Shown here piece by piece: positions 1-13,302 of a DNA stretch of 64,000 bases. Origin of the DNA: Campylorhamphus procurvoides (Eukaryota; Chordata; Aves; Passeriformes; Dendrocolaptidae); assembly GCA_013396655.1 (NCBI GenBank), contig WBMV01007707.1:491995-555994 (forward strand). Direction: 5' to 3'. Numbering within the stretch: position 1 is the stretch's first letter; the number at the start of each line of letters is the position of its first letter. The position numbers were made by a program, and so were the translations under genes. The notes under the pieces were generated by a model that was not told the origin of the DNA, made no database searches, and saw only the letters and a list, made by a program, of their open reading frames with translations.

Positions 1-55
1 TGCCTGCACTGTTTATTTACATTCATGCTTAATCCTGTTGCTTTTTTTCCTGTAG

Positions 56-128
56 GATTGTGGAAAAGGGTTACTACAGTGAACGAGATGCTGCTGATGT
101 GGTTAAACAAATCCTGGAGGCAGTTGCT
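56..128 (+). CDS. CAMK4: CAMK4 coding exon (kinase domain, helix D/E region)
   Basis: The 73-bp exon has one leading base that completes an Arg codon, then 24 codons beginning IVEKGYYSERDAADVV and ending in ILEAVA. This is the CaMKIV segment just before the catalytic loop. The acceptor is a pyrimidine tract ending in TGTAG at 51-55, and the donor GTGAGT starts at 129. The exon ends in phase 0 and joins TAC of the exon at 29876, giving the expected AVAYLH junction. The upstream exon that supplies the first two bases of the Arg codon lies outside the window. Confidence 0.95.
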
Positions 129-696
129 GTGAGTATTGTCATCACATACTCAGCACCTGATCTTTCACCTTTAGTGGCTCAATAAATAATTAAGTATGAA
201 AGAGGCAGGGTTCACTGGAGACAATCTACACAAGCTCCCTCCTATAATTAATTTTGCATTGACTTTTTTTTTAAGGTAATGGCACTTTGAAGGGCAAGAA
301 GTGATTTTGGATGGCAATTCATTTAATAGTCTGTTACATGTTACAGGGGAGAGTGTGCTCTGTCCAGTCTCTGCTGTGGAGTTCAGCACTGGTTGTTTTA
401 GCCCTAAAAGTAATTTGAAATCACTGACACTTGCATAACCTCTCACTCATTTTGTTTTGATGAGTATGTCACAGTAACTTATTTGGAACCTTAAAAGTGT
501 ATTACTTTTCATCTCAGCTTTAAAGGATAATAGATGTGTCAGCTGGTGTAAAGAATTACAAAAATTTAAGTCAGCGATTCCTGCAGATTATTGCCAGGAA
601 AATAGTTATGCTTCATTTGCAGTTGTTGCCTTAAGGTCACCCATTACAAGTTTTGCCACAATGCTGTAGCATGTAAATAAAGAAGGCTCTTTGCAA

Positions 697-855
697 GGAC
701 ATGGCCATGGCACCAAGCCTGCCAGAGTTCAAGAGGCGTTTGACAATGCTCTCACACACATAGTGTGATTCTTGGGGCTGTCCTAAACAGGGCTGGGATT
801 TCAGTGATCCTTGTGGGTTTCTTCCAACTCAGGATATTCTGTGATTCGATGATGC
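697..855 (+). mobile_element. CR1 LINE 3'-end fragment
   Basis: The sequence matches the conserved end of avian CR1 elements in sense orientation. It has the segment around GGCACCAAGCCTGCCAGAG, then TGTGATTCTTGGGGCTGTCC, then GATCCTTGTGGGTTTCTTCC and a terminal ATTCTGTGATTCGATGATG, which is the CR1 3' octamer repeat in slightly decayed form. It is 5'-truncated, as most CR1 copies are, and lies in the large CAMK4 intron. Confidence 0.88.
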
Positions 856-1749
856 AAAGTGTGGACTATTGGGAAAAGTGCATAGTGTAGATTGCAGTAG
901 ATCTAATAAAAAATCAACTGTTCTTGCTCTTCATATTGCACATACCTGTACAGAATGAAAGTACCATTGAGAGAAAACAGAATAAAAGTTGGTGCCAGTA
1001 GTTTGGGCAGTTTCTAACATACCTTCTCTCTCTGTATTTTTTTTGTGATTTTCAAACATGTGGGTTTGTTTAAAAACTATTTCACATTCTGTCAGTTAGA
1101 GAAAGGTATAAATATTCTTGAGGCAAGAAGGTGAAGGCTTCTTGTGTCTACATACAGGGTTTCTGTACATCTGTGTTTCTAAGTCACTTGTGGATCTTTC
1201 ATCTGATTTCACACCAGACATTCTCCAAAACAGCAATCAGATGCTGGGAAAGTACTTAAGAAATTAATTGGTCAAGTGTCTAGTCTTTGTACTAGCACTG
1301 ATCATTTCCAGTACAAAAGGGAGGGGGCATGTTGGACAACAAGAAAGTGTTCCAGCTGGGACACTTGAGGCATTCCAGAGAAATAACAAAATAGAGGCAA
1401 TTTTACTTTGTGAAACTAAGATGTTATCAAGGCCAAAGGAGAGATAGATACTAGAGATTTTGCCTTCTGCTCTGCCTGGCTGACTTCAGAGTCAGCAGGA
1501 GATATTTTGGTTTCTATCCAGCAGCATGAATGGGTGGTTGTCGGCAGCAGGTGCATGCTACTTTCTGAATGATCTGATGTTCATTGAGTCACTCTTACCC
1601 AAAGAAATCTAAATTATGTATTTTAGTGCACAGCATAATGCATTTGTATAAACTTTTTAAATGGATTCAGATTATTATTTTATGACCAACTTTTTTTTTC
1701 AGTTGAAGTGCCCCAGTTAAGATGTTTCTATGTTATTTAACATTTTTTG

Positions 1750-1856
1750 AAAAAAAACCAAACAAAAAAAAAAACCAACAAAACCAAAACAACCCCCCCA
1801 AAAAACCCACAAAACACAAAAACAAAACAAACGCAAACAAAAAAAACAAACCAAAG
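1750..1856. repeat. A/C-rich low-complexity tract
   Basis: About 107 bases consist almost only of A and C on the + strand (runs of AAAAC, CCAAC and CCCCCCC). There is no coding content. It resembles the tracts at 41795-41930 and, in complement, 3300-3390 and 27144-27197. Confidence 0.9.
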
Positions 1857-3299
1857 TATGATTAAATTTTGCTAAAAGATGTTTCAGAAGGTGTTTCGGC
1901 TGTTTCTTTTAAAAGTCAGGAACCAGATGAAAATATTCAGCTTCTGTGAGTTGTAGGAGCTTGGCTGAAATCAATGGAACAGTGATGCAAGAAAACTAAA
2001 AGCTGGTTTTTGTATAAGCTTGCAATAATTTGGATTTTTATACATCCTTGTTCTATATCCCTAACGAGGATGAACTGTATCGACTTCTCCTTTTGTGGCT
2101 GGCACTGACCATCTAAGCCAAAGCTGGAAAAGCTGTGGAAGTGGCAGTTCCCAGCCTGGGATCTTTGGAGCCCAACTGAAGTACTGTGATAGATTGGGGC
2201 TGTAAACTTCAGAGAATGGTGTCTGTGAGCAGGACAGGTGTTATTGTTAGGAACTGGAAAATGCTACTGCAGCAGAACAATCTATGCAAAGTAAAAGGAA
2301 ATATACCCATAGATCATTCTTAAAACACAATTTGCACAATAGAAAATGCTTATGAATACCCTCCTGGCACCACATAGACATTTTGGCATCTGCAATTTTT
2401 ATACATGGCTCTTAGAGAAAGCAGCATTCAGCCTTCCTTTGGCTGAAGTCTGTTGACAAATTGTTTTATAAATTCATTTTTAAGGGCTGTTACTCTAGTC
2501 ATGGGTCTGTCCTTGCAGTGGATCATTGACATGGGGAGTATTATGTCTTCATATAGCAAAGGTTTTTTGAGACACTTCTAAAGGATGTAATCAAAAGTGT
2601 AGAGTGGGATTTTAAAAGCACATAAGCATTTTTTTCTCAATTCCTTTTTAAATTGTTAAACCAAATGAACTAACATTCTTGAAAAAAAAATAAATCCATA
2701 AATCTTCTAAGTCTGTCTCTTTGCAATACCTGGGTACCTGTAAACCTACCTCTAACAGGCTTAGGAAGAATTAATAAAAAAGCCAAAAAAAATATATCCC
2801 AATCTTCATGTCACAAACCACCATAAATACATTCAACATCTGCTCTCCCAAGATCAGAGGAAATAACAAAACCAGTACTTTTTTGTAGACCTCAGCATTC
2901 ATTTTGCCTTCTTTCATCACTTTTCTTTCTGCTGTTTACATCTGATCTGGTGTTCCCAGTCCATAGGGAAACAAATTACCCTTTTTCTTCCCCTCTTTCT
3001 TCTGCACTTTTGCCTTTTCCATTATTCTTCTGTTGCTCTTCAAGCTGGGAGATGGCTTCATTCATAAGATGAAAGGCTTGTACAAAACTAGGTCAAACCA
3101 GCGTTCATCTTTTTAGCTCTTTAATGTGCTGTTCAGAACAGGTTTTGTTGCTACCTAACATGTCGGAACAGGGTGAGTTTCATTCCTAAAAGGGGATGCA
3201 TTTGAGAGCAGTCTATCTTGGTGGATCATTGTAGTTTCTCTCCTCTCAGAGGACAAGTTGAATACAGTGTGATCTTCTCGCATGCTTATTCTGGTGTCG

Positions 3300-3390
3300 G
3301 TTTTTGGTGTGTGTGGGTGTTTTGGGGTTTTTTTTGTGTGTGTTGTTTTTTCCCTGGTTTTTTTTTCATTTTGTTTTGTTTTTATTTTGT
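3300..3390. repeat. T/G-rich low-complexity tract
   Basis: The run is dominated by T and G, with GTGTGTGGGTG, GGGG and long T runs. The open frames overlapping it on both strands arise from the simple sequence and are not genes. Confidence 0.9.
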
Positions 3391-6300
3391 AATTAATTAA
3401 TTTCTGCATGCAGATGTCTTGAGACCAGATCTCCACTGCCTATCTTGCAGAATGAGTTATTGATGTGGAATTTAAGTAATCAACAAAATATTGCTCTCAA
3501 AATGGCTATTGCACGCTTCTGTAAGAGACATCTATTTTTTCAGATGGTCAGACTTCAGAAAATTATGCTGAGCTTTATGTGTATGTTCAAATTCTTTGTC
3601 ACTGTTCCTTCTTTCCTGCTCTGCATTGGTGTCAAAGTGATAGCTTTCTGCTTGAGGGTTAAATCAATCTTTTAAATTTTTTTTAACATTTCCATTTTAA
3701 AATTAGAATAGTTACTATCCTACCTACTATATGTAGTTTTGAACTCATCCAGCATTATCTAAGTTACTTTCCCATCACATTTTATAATAATTTGTTTTCT
3801 TATGACTGGACATTATCTTGTCTAGATAGGAACATTTTCCTGAAGTTATATGTGGGGACCCCCTCTGTTTCTATTACCTTATTTAAATTTTCTACCATTT
3901 CAAGCTTCATTGTGTGGCTACACTTCTGTTCCATTCCCTGTCATCTCAAATTCACAGGGAGCACGATGAACTCCCAGCTGTGATTGCAAAGCCTGAGGGC
4001 AGCTAAGCAACTTGCAGGTTTGAGAGAGAAAACCCAGATTAAAGGTTTCTATTCATTCCAGTGAGTTTTGATCTGTCAGATAATGAGCTGTTTGTTAGTA
4101 GGTAAGAACCTACTATGAATGTGGAGCTTGCAAGTACATTTTACAGACCCTGAGGCACTGGTGTGTCTGACAATTGGAGCTTAGGCCAGATGAGCTGATC
4201 TGACTTCTTAAAACAGGCTGAGGCTCAAGAGAATTGATTTAGCTATTTGTGGATTTTGGCATTCAAAGAAAAGTGTACAATAGATAAAGATTATGAAGAG
4301 GTTTCATGTTTTCTATACAGTCATTGAGTTAGTGCTTGCTGGAGATAGAGGCAACCAATGGATTTTAGTTTTAGCCACCAGTGAACTTAACCAGGGTGTG
4401 TCACAGAATTTGACATTTTGAACGCGGCAAATGTGTTACATCACCACTATATACTTAGCAAGGCCTAAAAAGGCACACTGTTAAGAAGAATAAATAGACA
4501 AGTTGGAAATAAAACCGGAGCTCAGTTCTGTAGAAAATGAAGAGAATGGCAGGGAAGCCAAGGTATTACAACACTGGAAAAAGACCTGTTTAAAATAATA
4601 ACAAAATTTGGGAGTACTGTATATAAGAGGATGAATGCTGTACATGGTTGTAGATATTGAAGAACATTGACTTCCTCTCTTAAGAAGATTTTGCAAAAGA
4701 TTTACATTTCAGTACAGGAGGTATTTGTACCTTCAGATTTCTCCCCATTCCCTGATGAATCCTGAGTGTTTTCCATTCTCCCTCTGGCAGGAGGGAGTGG
4801 TTTTCTGAGTCTGTTCCTGGCATAAGCATTGTTATCCATAAGGATGTGGTTAGGAAACAGCAATTGTTCTGATCTAAAGCTACCCAGCAACCTCTGCTTT
4901 TCTGGTGGGGAAAGAAAGGGAAATGTAAAATTTTTTTGATAAAATTTTCAGTATGTTTGCTTGAAAGTGGTATTTCAGTAACTTTTAGGTTTAGGCCTGA
5001 TTCAGTGTGCTTTTTCAGTTGTTATTAAAAGGACCAGTGCTTGATACTGTAAGACAAGAAGAAATTTGCTGTCCCAGCTGCAATTCTCTGCTGAGGATTA
5101 TGATGTGTTGTACTGTGTTCCCTGACAGCATGATCCACTTTTGCATTCCTCTTCTGACACACTTATAGGAACAGGAGGAAAACCACAGAGATTGTTGATT
5201 TCGGATTTAACATTTGCACTCTGGAATACTCTTTCACTTTGGGAAATTTGCATGGCAACATTTTGGAATGAGAGGCAATTGAACACTAAGTTCAAAAGAG
5301 GCACAGCAGCTACCTGCAGTTAAAAGCACCATTTGCAATGTAATTGGGGAAATGTACTTTGAGGACACTCCTTTCTTCTCTTTCTTGGAAGAATAAAGGT
5401 GCCAATATACAGGAGAAATTCTGTATTGCTTTTATGGCAATCCACACAGGGGAAAAACACAGCACAGAAAACCTAAACACTGAATCACTTTGCTTTCTTT
5501 GTGCTAGTTCTTGAGCTCTCCCAGCACTGAGGTGGTGTGAAGCACTGTTAACCTTAAGCTTGCCTGGGAGGTAAGGATAACTCACAGGAGCTGAACTTGA
5601 ACCTTCAGGAAAATGTGGTGTGGATACCTTGTGCCCCTGAGGTGGGAGCAGTTCAGAGCAGTCAGTGCCACTGACTCAAAGCATTCAAAAGCTCTCCTGT
5701 TCGTTTTGATTTTTGGAATAAAGTAAATCTTGGTGTGTCTGGCACCCTTTATTGGTGTATGAAACACAGTGTCTTTATTATGCCTTTTCCTTTTAAGATT
5801 ATCACTTAAAATATACTGAAAAAATGACTGTGCAGATATATTAAGTTGCCAATCATATTCACTGCTATATTTATGATGTTGGATTTTGTTTGTTTTATAC
5901 TTTTCTATATAATGTGTTGGGCAGTTTTGCACTTCAGTCATCTCAATAGATAGCAGGTGGAGGACATAAAATGTGATTATGGATTAGTGAGCTCTTGACT
6001 GAGTCTGTAATGGACACCCTGTCTCCAGACCAGTTTTTTATATCATGGTCTGCATCTTTTTCAGTCAGAAAACTCTGATAGCATAACTTTACCCAGCAGC
6101 AGTCTTTGCACTCCAGTGTCCTTGTCACAAAACCTTGTTCAGTGTGCTCCCTAGCTGTCCATCTAGTTACCTAAAGCTGGTCTGCAAATGAAAACCAGAA
6201 TATATACAAAACTACATGTTTCTAGGCTTCTTCAAAGCAACTGTTAATGTTAGTTGCTGGTATTTCAGCTAATCCTTCTACTTCAGGAGAAGGATTGGGA

Positions 6301-9300
6301 GATAAAAAAATCTTTGCTCTTCCCTGGACCACGTGAAAAGGAGAGGAACCTGTTTCAAGTGAAGCTCTCTTCTTCTGGCCTTCTGCCAGCTTGAGGAGTA
6401 AGGCATAACAAAACAAAGCAGTTTTTCTACCCTTTGTGACTGGGTAATATTTTGTCTTAGAATGCTGAGAAGGATAAAGAGGAAAACCTACTCTTCTGTG
6501 TGACTAGCCACATACCCAGCCTGACATAGAGGGTTGCTTTTCTGCAGCGGTGTGTTGGCACTGCAGAGTGCTCTCCATCCAAGGAGCAGCAGTAATTTCA
6601 TAGCACAATAGCATAGTTGGTTCCTGTCCTGCCCTGTTCCAGATAAACACCAGGGGAAAGGCTCTTTCAAATTGCATTCATTGTAATAATTAGGTTATGT
6701 GCCAATTATTTTGAAGCTATTTAGATGAAGAGTTGAAGATACACAACCTGAATATTAGCTGCAGTGGTGTTTGGGCACTCATTTGTCACATTTCTACATT
6801 TACTCCTTCCTGTCATATCTTCAGCTATGATCACTCATAGCAGCATACCTAAGGATCTGGGGTTTTGTGAAATATTGTCTTTGCTTACAAATCGCTAATG
6901 TCAAAAATTTCGTGTTAAGGATAACTGCAGCTGCATAATCCTGCAAGGACTATAGCAATAGGCCTTGCACAAACTGCATGTGAAGCCCTGCATAGTTCAG
7001 AAACCAGACATATGCTGTCATCCATTTCCAGTTAAAAGCCTGTCTGGAATTAAGCTTAAGTGAATAAGAGATTTGCATATGTACCCGACACGCAAGCATG
7101 CTACACATGAATCTGAAAGAATTTTAAAATTACACTGGGAACATCTGCTTTTTATACAAATAAATTTAGTAAAGCAGATGCAAAGCTGTAATTACCAACT
7201 GGTTTCTGTAATCTGTTAAAGCATTGAAATTATTACTGTTCTTTGATACTTTCTTTTGCGTAATTGAAAGGTTCCTTGTTGTCTGAATATAATTTTTAAT
7301 ATAGAGCTTGAAACTTTGTACATCTCTCTCACCTAGAAAATTATAATAACCTTCACTTCACCCAAGTGATTGTTCTATACACAAGGACATAACTGCATAG
7401 TTGCACAGCTATATTCTCTAGGCGAAGTATGTGAAAATTGGTGTAATGCAGATTATTTTGTGAAGTCCTGATTATTCTCAAGGCAGTTGGAGGCAGAGGA
7501 GAAGGAGAGCAGGAGGTTTCACTTGAGCCCTGTTGGCCAGTTTTGCAGCCCATGCAGCTGTTTTTGCTTCCCTTCGGGGCTGTCTGTGCCCAAAAGTGGT
7601 TCCTCAAAGGGCTGCCTGCCTTTTTAGTCTGTCACATGCAGCACACCAAATTTCATCTCTCCCCTGCATTCACATATATTAAAGTGTGCTATGTTTTCAA
7701 CCATCTCATTCTGTTAAAAAGGCAACACAGCCAGAATTGTTTTCTTTCTTATTGCATTGTTTTTAGCTTCAAAGCAGCTTCTCTAGTACCCAGGTAACTT
7801 CTAGCTTGTATATGATTGTCTGTAGATCAAACAAATGTCCTTATGAATGTATTCCAATATGTAAACTTCCATAATGTCAGTTTTATCTGTTTTTGTTAAG
7901 CTGGTATTGTGGACATGGAAAAATTATATAACATGCTTTCTATATTATACTCAAAGTATTTGTAATGATTACTAACTGCATATGCAACAGTTGTACTTCA
8001 TGATGTATAAAGAAATGCTTGGCCTGAAGATGGATATGTTAGTGAAGAGACTTTCAAAAAGCCTCAAAGCAACATTTCTTTGATACACAAAATAATACAA
8101 AGAATGTCACAGCAGATATACTGCTTCTACTAACTGATTTAACAAAGTCTGTGTAACTGACAGGTAATCTGAACCCCTTGTGAAGTCTTGTTAAGAAGAA
8201 AGGTAAGGGACAGTCACTAAAAGGGATACTGTTATAGGGACAGATTAGTGCAAAGTGTTTTACAGTCCACTTGAATGCACAGTAAGGGAGGAGAACATGT
8301 GTAATTATATTTTTTAATATTTATAATAATTTACATTTATGAGATTATATTTAGTTTTATGTAGGCAAATCACAGCATGAGGAGAAATAGGGAGCCTAGA
8401 ATCCCTGAGATGCATATACCCTCTGGTCTGATCTTGCTTGTAGCCTCTTGTAAGGGTACAAACAACCACATTAATAGCAGTTGTATTAGGCTGCAGAATA
8501 AAGAGGTCCTAACAATACTTCTAAAAAGGCCTTCCATAATAAATCATGGCTCATATGCATAATAAACCCCCTGTATCAAGGCAAAGTGTCAGACAGATAG
8601 GAGGAATTAAATAAGCGGAGAGTGTTTTGTTTGCTTGCATTGTATCTTATGTCTGCAGTCAGTGAAGGCAGGCAACACTGATGGCTGGATTGATATCAAG
8701 ATGTGTATTGCAGTTCAGTTATGTGCATTCTTCCCTGAACTGTCAGTATTGCCATGGACATTGCATACAGCTTAATGACTGATAGAAAAAAATAGCAGTA
8801 TCCAACCTCAGAGGTAGTTGTTGGGTTTGCGGTTTTTTCTTTGTTTTTTTTTTCAATTAAAAAAATAATTGCCATTTGATGCAGTCCAGGCACAAGATAT
8901 GTATTTCTTCAAAATTTGTTTGTGAGGCTTGAATCCTCCAGGAGAAGCGTGGTTTAACACATCATGTACAGAGATGATGTCATGGGGAATTGTCTTGGTC
9001 CTCTCTTCTGTTTGGTGGGAACATTTTAACAAGGGTTTCATGAGTGCCCTGGGAGACCTTTCTATCACATTGCTGTCAAGAGCAAATAAGCAAGTTGTGT
9101 AGGTAACCTATTGAAGGGCTGCCACTGCCTGGGAGAGAAATGCATTTATGTTTTGAATGTGCTGTTTCTGAAGCAATATTCAGTAATGGTTTAGAAAGTG
9201 AAGGCATTTTGAATGCATAGCTTCATAATTTTGCTATCTTATATTTGATTGCATTTCTTGTGTGTAATAAACAGATTTTAAACTATTTTTTCCTGTTATC

Positions 9301-12300
9301 ATTGTACTTAGATTGTTGTTAGGGAAACGGAATGGGATTAATAATCACACTGACCTGATTTATCAGTACCTTGGTTCAGAATTCTTTTATCAAAAACATT
9401 TTTGAGATCTGTTTTAAGGTGAGTACAAAGCTCCTTTTGCAACACACATATTCAAGAAGAGTTACAGTCAAGAGAGTCCAGCAATGCTGCCATCAGCAGT
9501 GAGGAAATGAGGGTATTGTATTTGCTATTATCTCTAATAGAGGAAATGGAGCAAGCACTAACGAACATGGTGCAGATTTACTGTATTACAGTTAATGTCC
9601 AGGGCAGCAAAAAGTCAGGTTCATGTTTGCCTGGTTGTTACTGTTCTAAATTATGCTTTCATTTGAGTAAGCTGTCCTTCTCTCATTTTGGAAACCAGTC
9701 ACTACAGTATTTATTTTGGGAAACGTTTGGAAATAGCAATGAAAGTGATTAATTAGCACTTGTTTTGACTCTCAGGACACCACAAATACAAAGCCAGATG
9801 CTGCTGTGTTTGAGCCAGTACCTGGTTCTTGTTCCAAGACACTGACATTTACAGGGAAAGTGCTGTCTAAGAACTGATTGAGGACCCTGGGATTCGACCT
9901 CTTCCCAATTCACCTCAGGGAGATGAGCAATTTGCCTACACATTCATTTGTAAGATGGGTTGTTGAAAATACTGTGTGAGTAGAGTGCTGACCCAGTCCA
10001 GAGGGTGGGTCTGCCTGATTCACTGATCCTTGGGCATTGTTTGGTGATGGTCTGTCCATCCCCTATGGAGAGGGAACAGCCCAGCACAGGAAACAAGCTC
10101 TGTGACAACACTGGCCATGAGCCTGAGTCTTGGCTTTAGTTTCACTTCTGTATGTTACCATGCACACTGTTAGCAATTAATAAAGCACAAGTAGTGGAAA
10201 AAGACTGCATTTATCTCAGATTTTAAATGGCTAATAATCCTTTCCTAAAAATAATTTTTATTGCATGTATTGTGCAAACTGTCATGCAGTGCCATGGCAT
10301 CCAAGTATCTTCCTGTGGGACGATACTGTGCAGTCTGCATCTCCAAAATATACATAGGAGCCTGTGGGGTTCTGAAGGCTTTGGAGCTGGAGAGGCTCGT
10401 AAAGTATCCTGAGAGCCTCACATACTGTCTAGAAAAAATAAAAACTAGCAATTGGATGCGACAGAAATGGTCAAGAGGAATTAATGAAGACTGAGGAGGT
10501 CTAGCCTCATAAATTGCCCTAGAGGAAATACGGAAGTAAAAAATCATGAATAGATAGAGGGGAAATGCTAAGTGGCACTGCAGGAGTGTCGCCTGTAACT
10601 ACTGCCCTTCATGAAGGCTGTGAAACCTCAATGAAGTGGTAGCTGTGTGGAAAGATACTACAGTATTTCTCTAAGGACTTAAAGGTATCTAATTGAATGG
10701 TACATTAAATTCCTTAAAATCCTTTTAAGGCTTGAGAAAACATATCGAGGTTTAATAACTTTTACAGCACTCCATGTAGGGAGAAGGGCCTGAATAAATC
10801 TCTGTGCACGAAGCCTCCCCCAGTGCAGACATCAGCCAGGGGATGGGAGCAGCTCTGGTCCCTGTAGTGGGTTGCCAAGCAGAAAATTTCTTACCCAGGG
10901 AACTGGCACAAAATGGAACCAACTTTGCAGAATTCACTGTTTTATCCTGAGAAAGATTTGCTGAAGCCTGAGGAGATACTTTCATTCAGCTCTCCCTGTC
11001 CATGGTCTTCTACTCTTGCCTAAGCCTGCCTACCTGTAGACCTAGACTAGGAGAGGATTGTCTCCCTGTGTCTTGCTGTTCCTGCCTCAGTAATGATGGT
11101 ACAGAATAAAGAGATGTTGATTGTTCAGGAGTGAATTATAAGGCAGTCTGTGAAATTAAAACATTTGCCTAAAAAAATCTCTTTTTCTTGTGGCTTAATT
11201 TTTTTCCACCTAGTGAGAGAGATGGCTGGTAATGTCTTAGTTTCTTGTAAAATGTATTTGAAATTATTCAATAGTCTGCTAGTCTTCCTGCTCTTTGTTT
11301 TCCATGACCTCTTCTTTTTATTGTTTCTTAGATTTTTTTTTTCCTGCATGAGATACAGACCAATGTATTTAATAGTGAAAAATCATGGACTAGTTCATAG
11401 CTGCCCGGCAGTTTTCAATTTGACTGGTATGTTTAAAATCATAGGGCTGTGTGTTTGATCTAGACAAGGAACATTAAATTCTTTAGTATGGTAGCGCACA
11501 GCTAAGCAAAAGAAAAGAAGGAATTCACTGAGTTGTTATTTTCAAACACTAACAATCCCCCTTGGAGAGTTGAGGATTGTTTCAGAGATGTGTCCAAAGT
11601 GTTGCCTACTTTGCAAGGGCCTTTGGCTGAAATCCTTTCATGCGGCTTTTGGACATAGAAAAAGAAATGACAGTGGTCAAATAAGGTAGTTCTTTAGGCT
11701 TTCTTGCTGACTCTTCCCTCAGTGACAATAGGAACAAACCCCTTCATTGTAGCCCTTCCCTAAAGATCAGCAAAAGTGATCTCTGTCACAGCCCATATCA
11801 AAAGTCTCATCTACAGTCAGAGGTTATGAGAAGAACCTGGCAACCCTTCAAACATGAGACCCTTAAGGCCCCAGCATGCCCACAGAAGCCCGCTCATGAA
11901 AAGTGGTGTGAAAAGCACTGTGTGCTTACAGTGGTGTGCCCTTGCCAGCGGGGATTACCCAGGTGTCCAACAGTGGCTGCCTTGACTCTGTTTCTTATTC
12001 CCCTGCTGTAGCAGGATGTTGTTTTGTTAACACTGCAGCACTCACAGGGTGAGTGAATGACCAGTTTTTTTTCTGATTGGGAAAAGTAGTTGTATTTTGT
12101 CAATATTCTGAGCTCTAAATTGCACATGGGGAAGGAGTTTATCTTCCAGGACAGGGAGGTAGAATCCTTCACTGCTGTCCTTGAGCATATCAGAGACCTA
12201 ATGGACAATCTCTGTCATTCTTCCTGTAATCTTGTCTAGTGACAGCTGCATTTTGCTTTTGGATTGATCAATAAATGTAAAAACATGAAGGATAGGATGC

Positions 12301-13227
12301 CAAAAATCCTCTCCAGTTCTTAAACATCTGGTCCCTTCCTCCCAGAGTCCAAAATGCCACCAGAGAACTGCAAAGAATTGTGTCTGCAGTGTTAGATCAA
12401 GGATCCTGCTCTGAGCCCTTCCCTGGATGCAATGTTTTCTTCTGAAACAAAATTGAATATAGCTTTATGCCTACTGTCCTTCCTTTCCAAGGCAGGTACA
12501 GGCCCTTTAAGTTATTTAGAGTTGCACTGCGAGTAATCCAATGAGATTTGAGAATAAACTGTAGTACCTGGCAATTGTAGTTTCTTCAGCTACTAACAAT
12601 TTTGATTTCCTCTGAATTTTATACCTAAATGTGTAAAATTTGTTTGAAATATAAACGTGTGAAATATTCAAGCAAGATGTGCGCTTTTGAGAAGCTATTA
12701 AGTTAATCTTGTATCTGTGATGTTTGGCAATGCAGACAATTGTACTTAACATTTCAAAATAATTAGATTCGGGGACTGCTGTTTCTGTAATGATACAGAC
12801 ATATGGGACCTTGTAGTCAGAATGTCCAGCTGATTTTCCCTTGTGGTTTCACTAAATAATGATTTACTAATGTAGAGTGACCAGAGTAAGGTAGAGAATT
12901 TGTGATGAGATAGCTCTGACATCCTCTGTGCTCTTCTTCATATCTGTCCCAGGAAAATATCATTTACATAATTTTCAACTTGTGGGGAAGGTAACATTTT
13001 TCAAAGTGAACGATTTATGCCTTTCTTTACTGATTTGCATGGGTTTTGTTCAGTGTCAGGAAGTTCAGTTCCTAGTTGACTTTGTAATGTTTGCTTTGAA
13101 TTGAGGGCTGGTATCACTGTGCAGTGGACAGGAGAAAAGTACCAGGAGATCAAGTGTTACATGCACTGAAACTCCTATCTCTACCCTTGGTTATTATTCA
13201 GCCACAAGAAAAACCTCTGGTTTTTCC

Positions 13228-13302
13228 ATCGTAGACTCATGAAATGGCTTGGGTTGAAACAGAGTCTAAAGACCATCTAATTACAAGCCCCGTCTTCTCT
13301 AC
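13228..13302 (-). mobile_element. CR1 LINE 3'-end fragment, antisense
   Basis: The sequence TAGACTCATGAAATGGCTTG, followed by GGGTTGAAACAGAG and AAAGACCATCTAATTACAAG, is the reverse complement of the CR1 3' end, whose usual form is AGAATCATGAAATGGTTTGG then GGGTTGGAAGGGAC. It is a short and diverged relic. Confidence 0.7.

Noticed and set aside
5582..5941. 119-codon open frame on the - strand
   Set aside because: There is no recognisable domain or signature, no splice-site context, and it lies in AT-rich intron sequence where frames of this length occur by chance.
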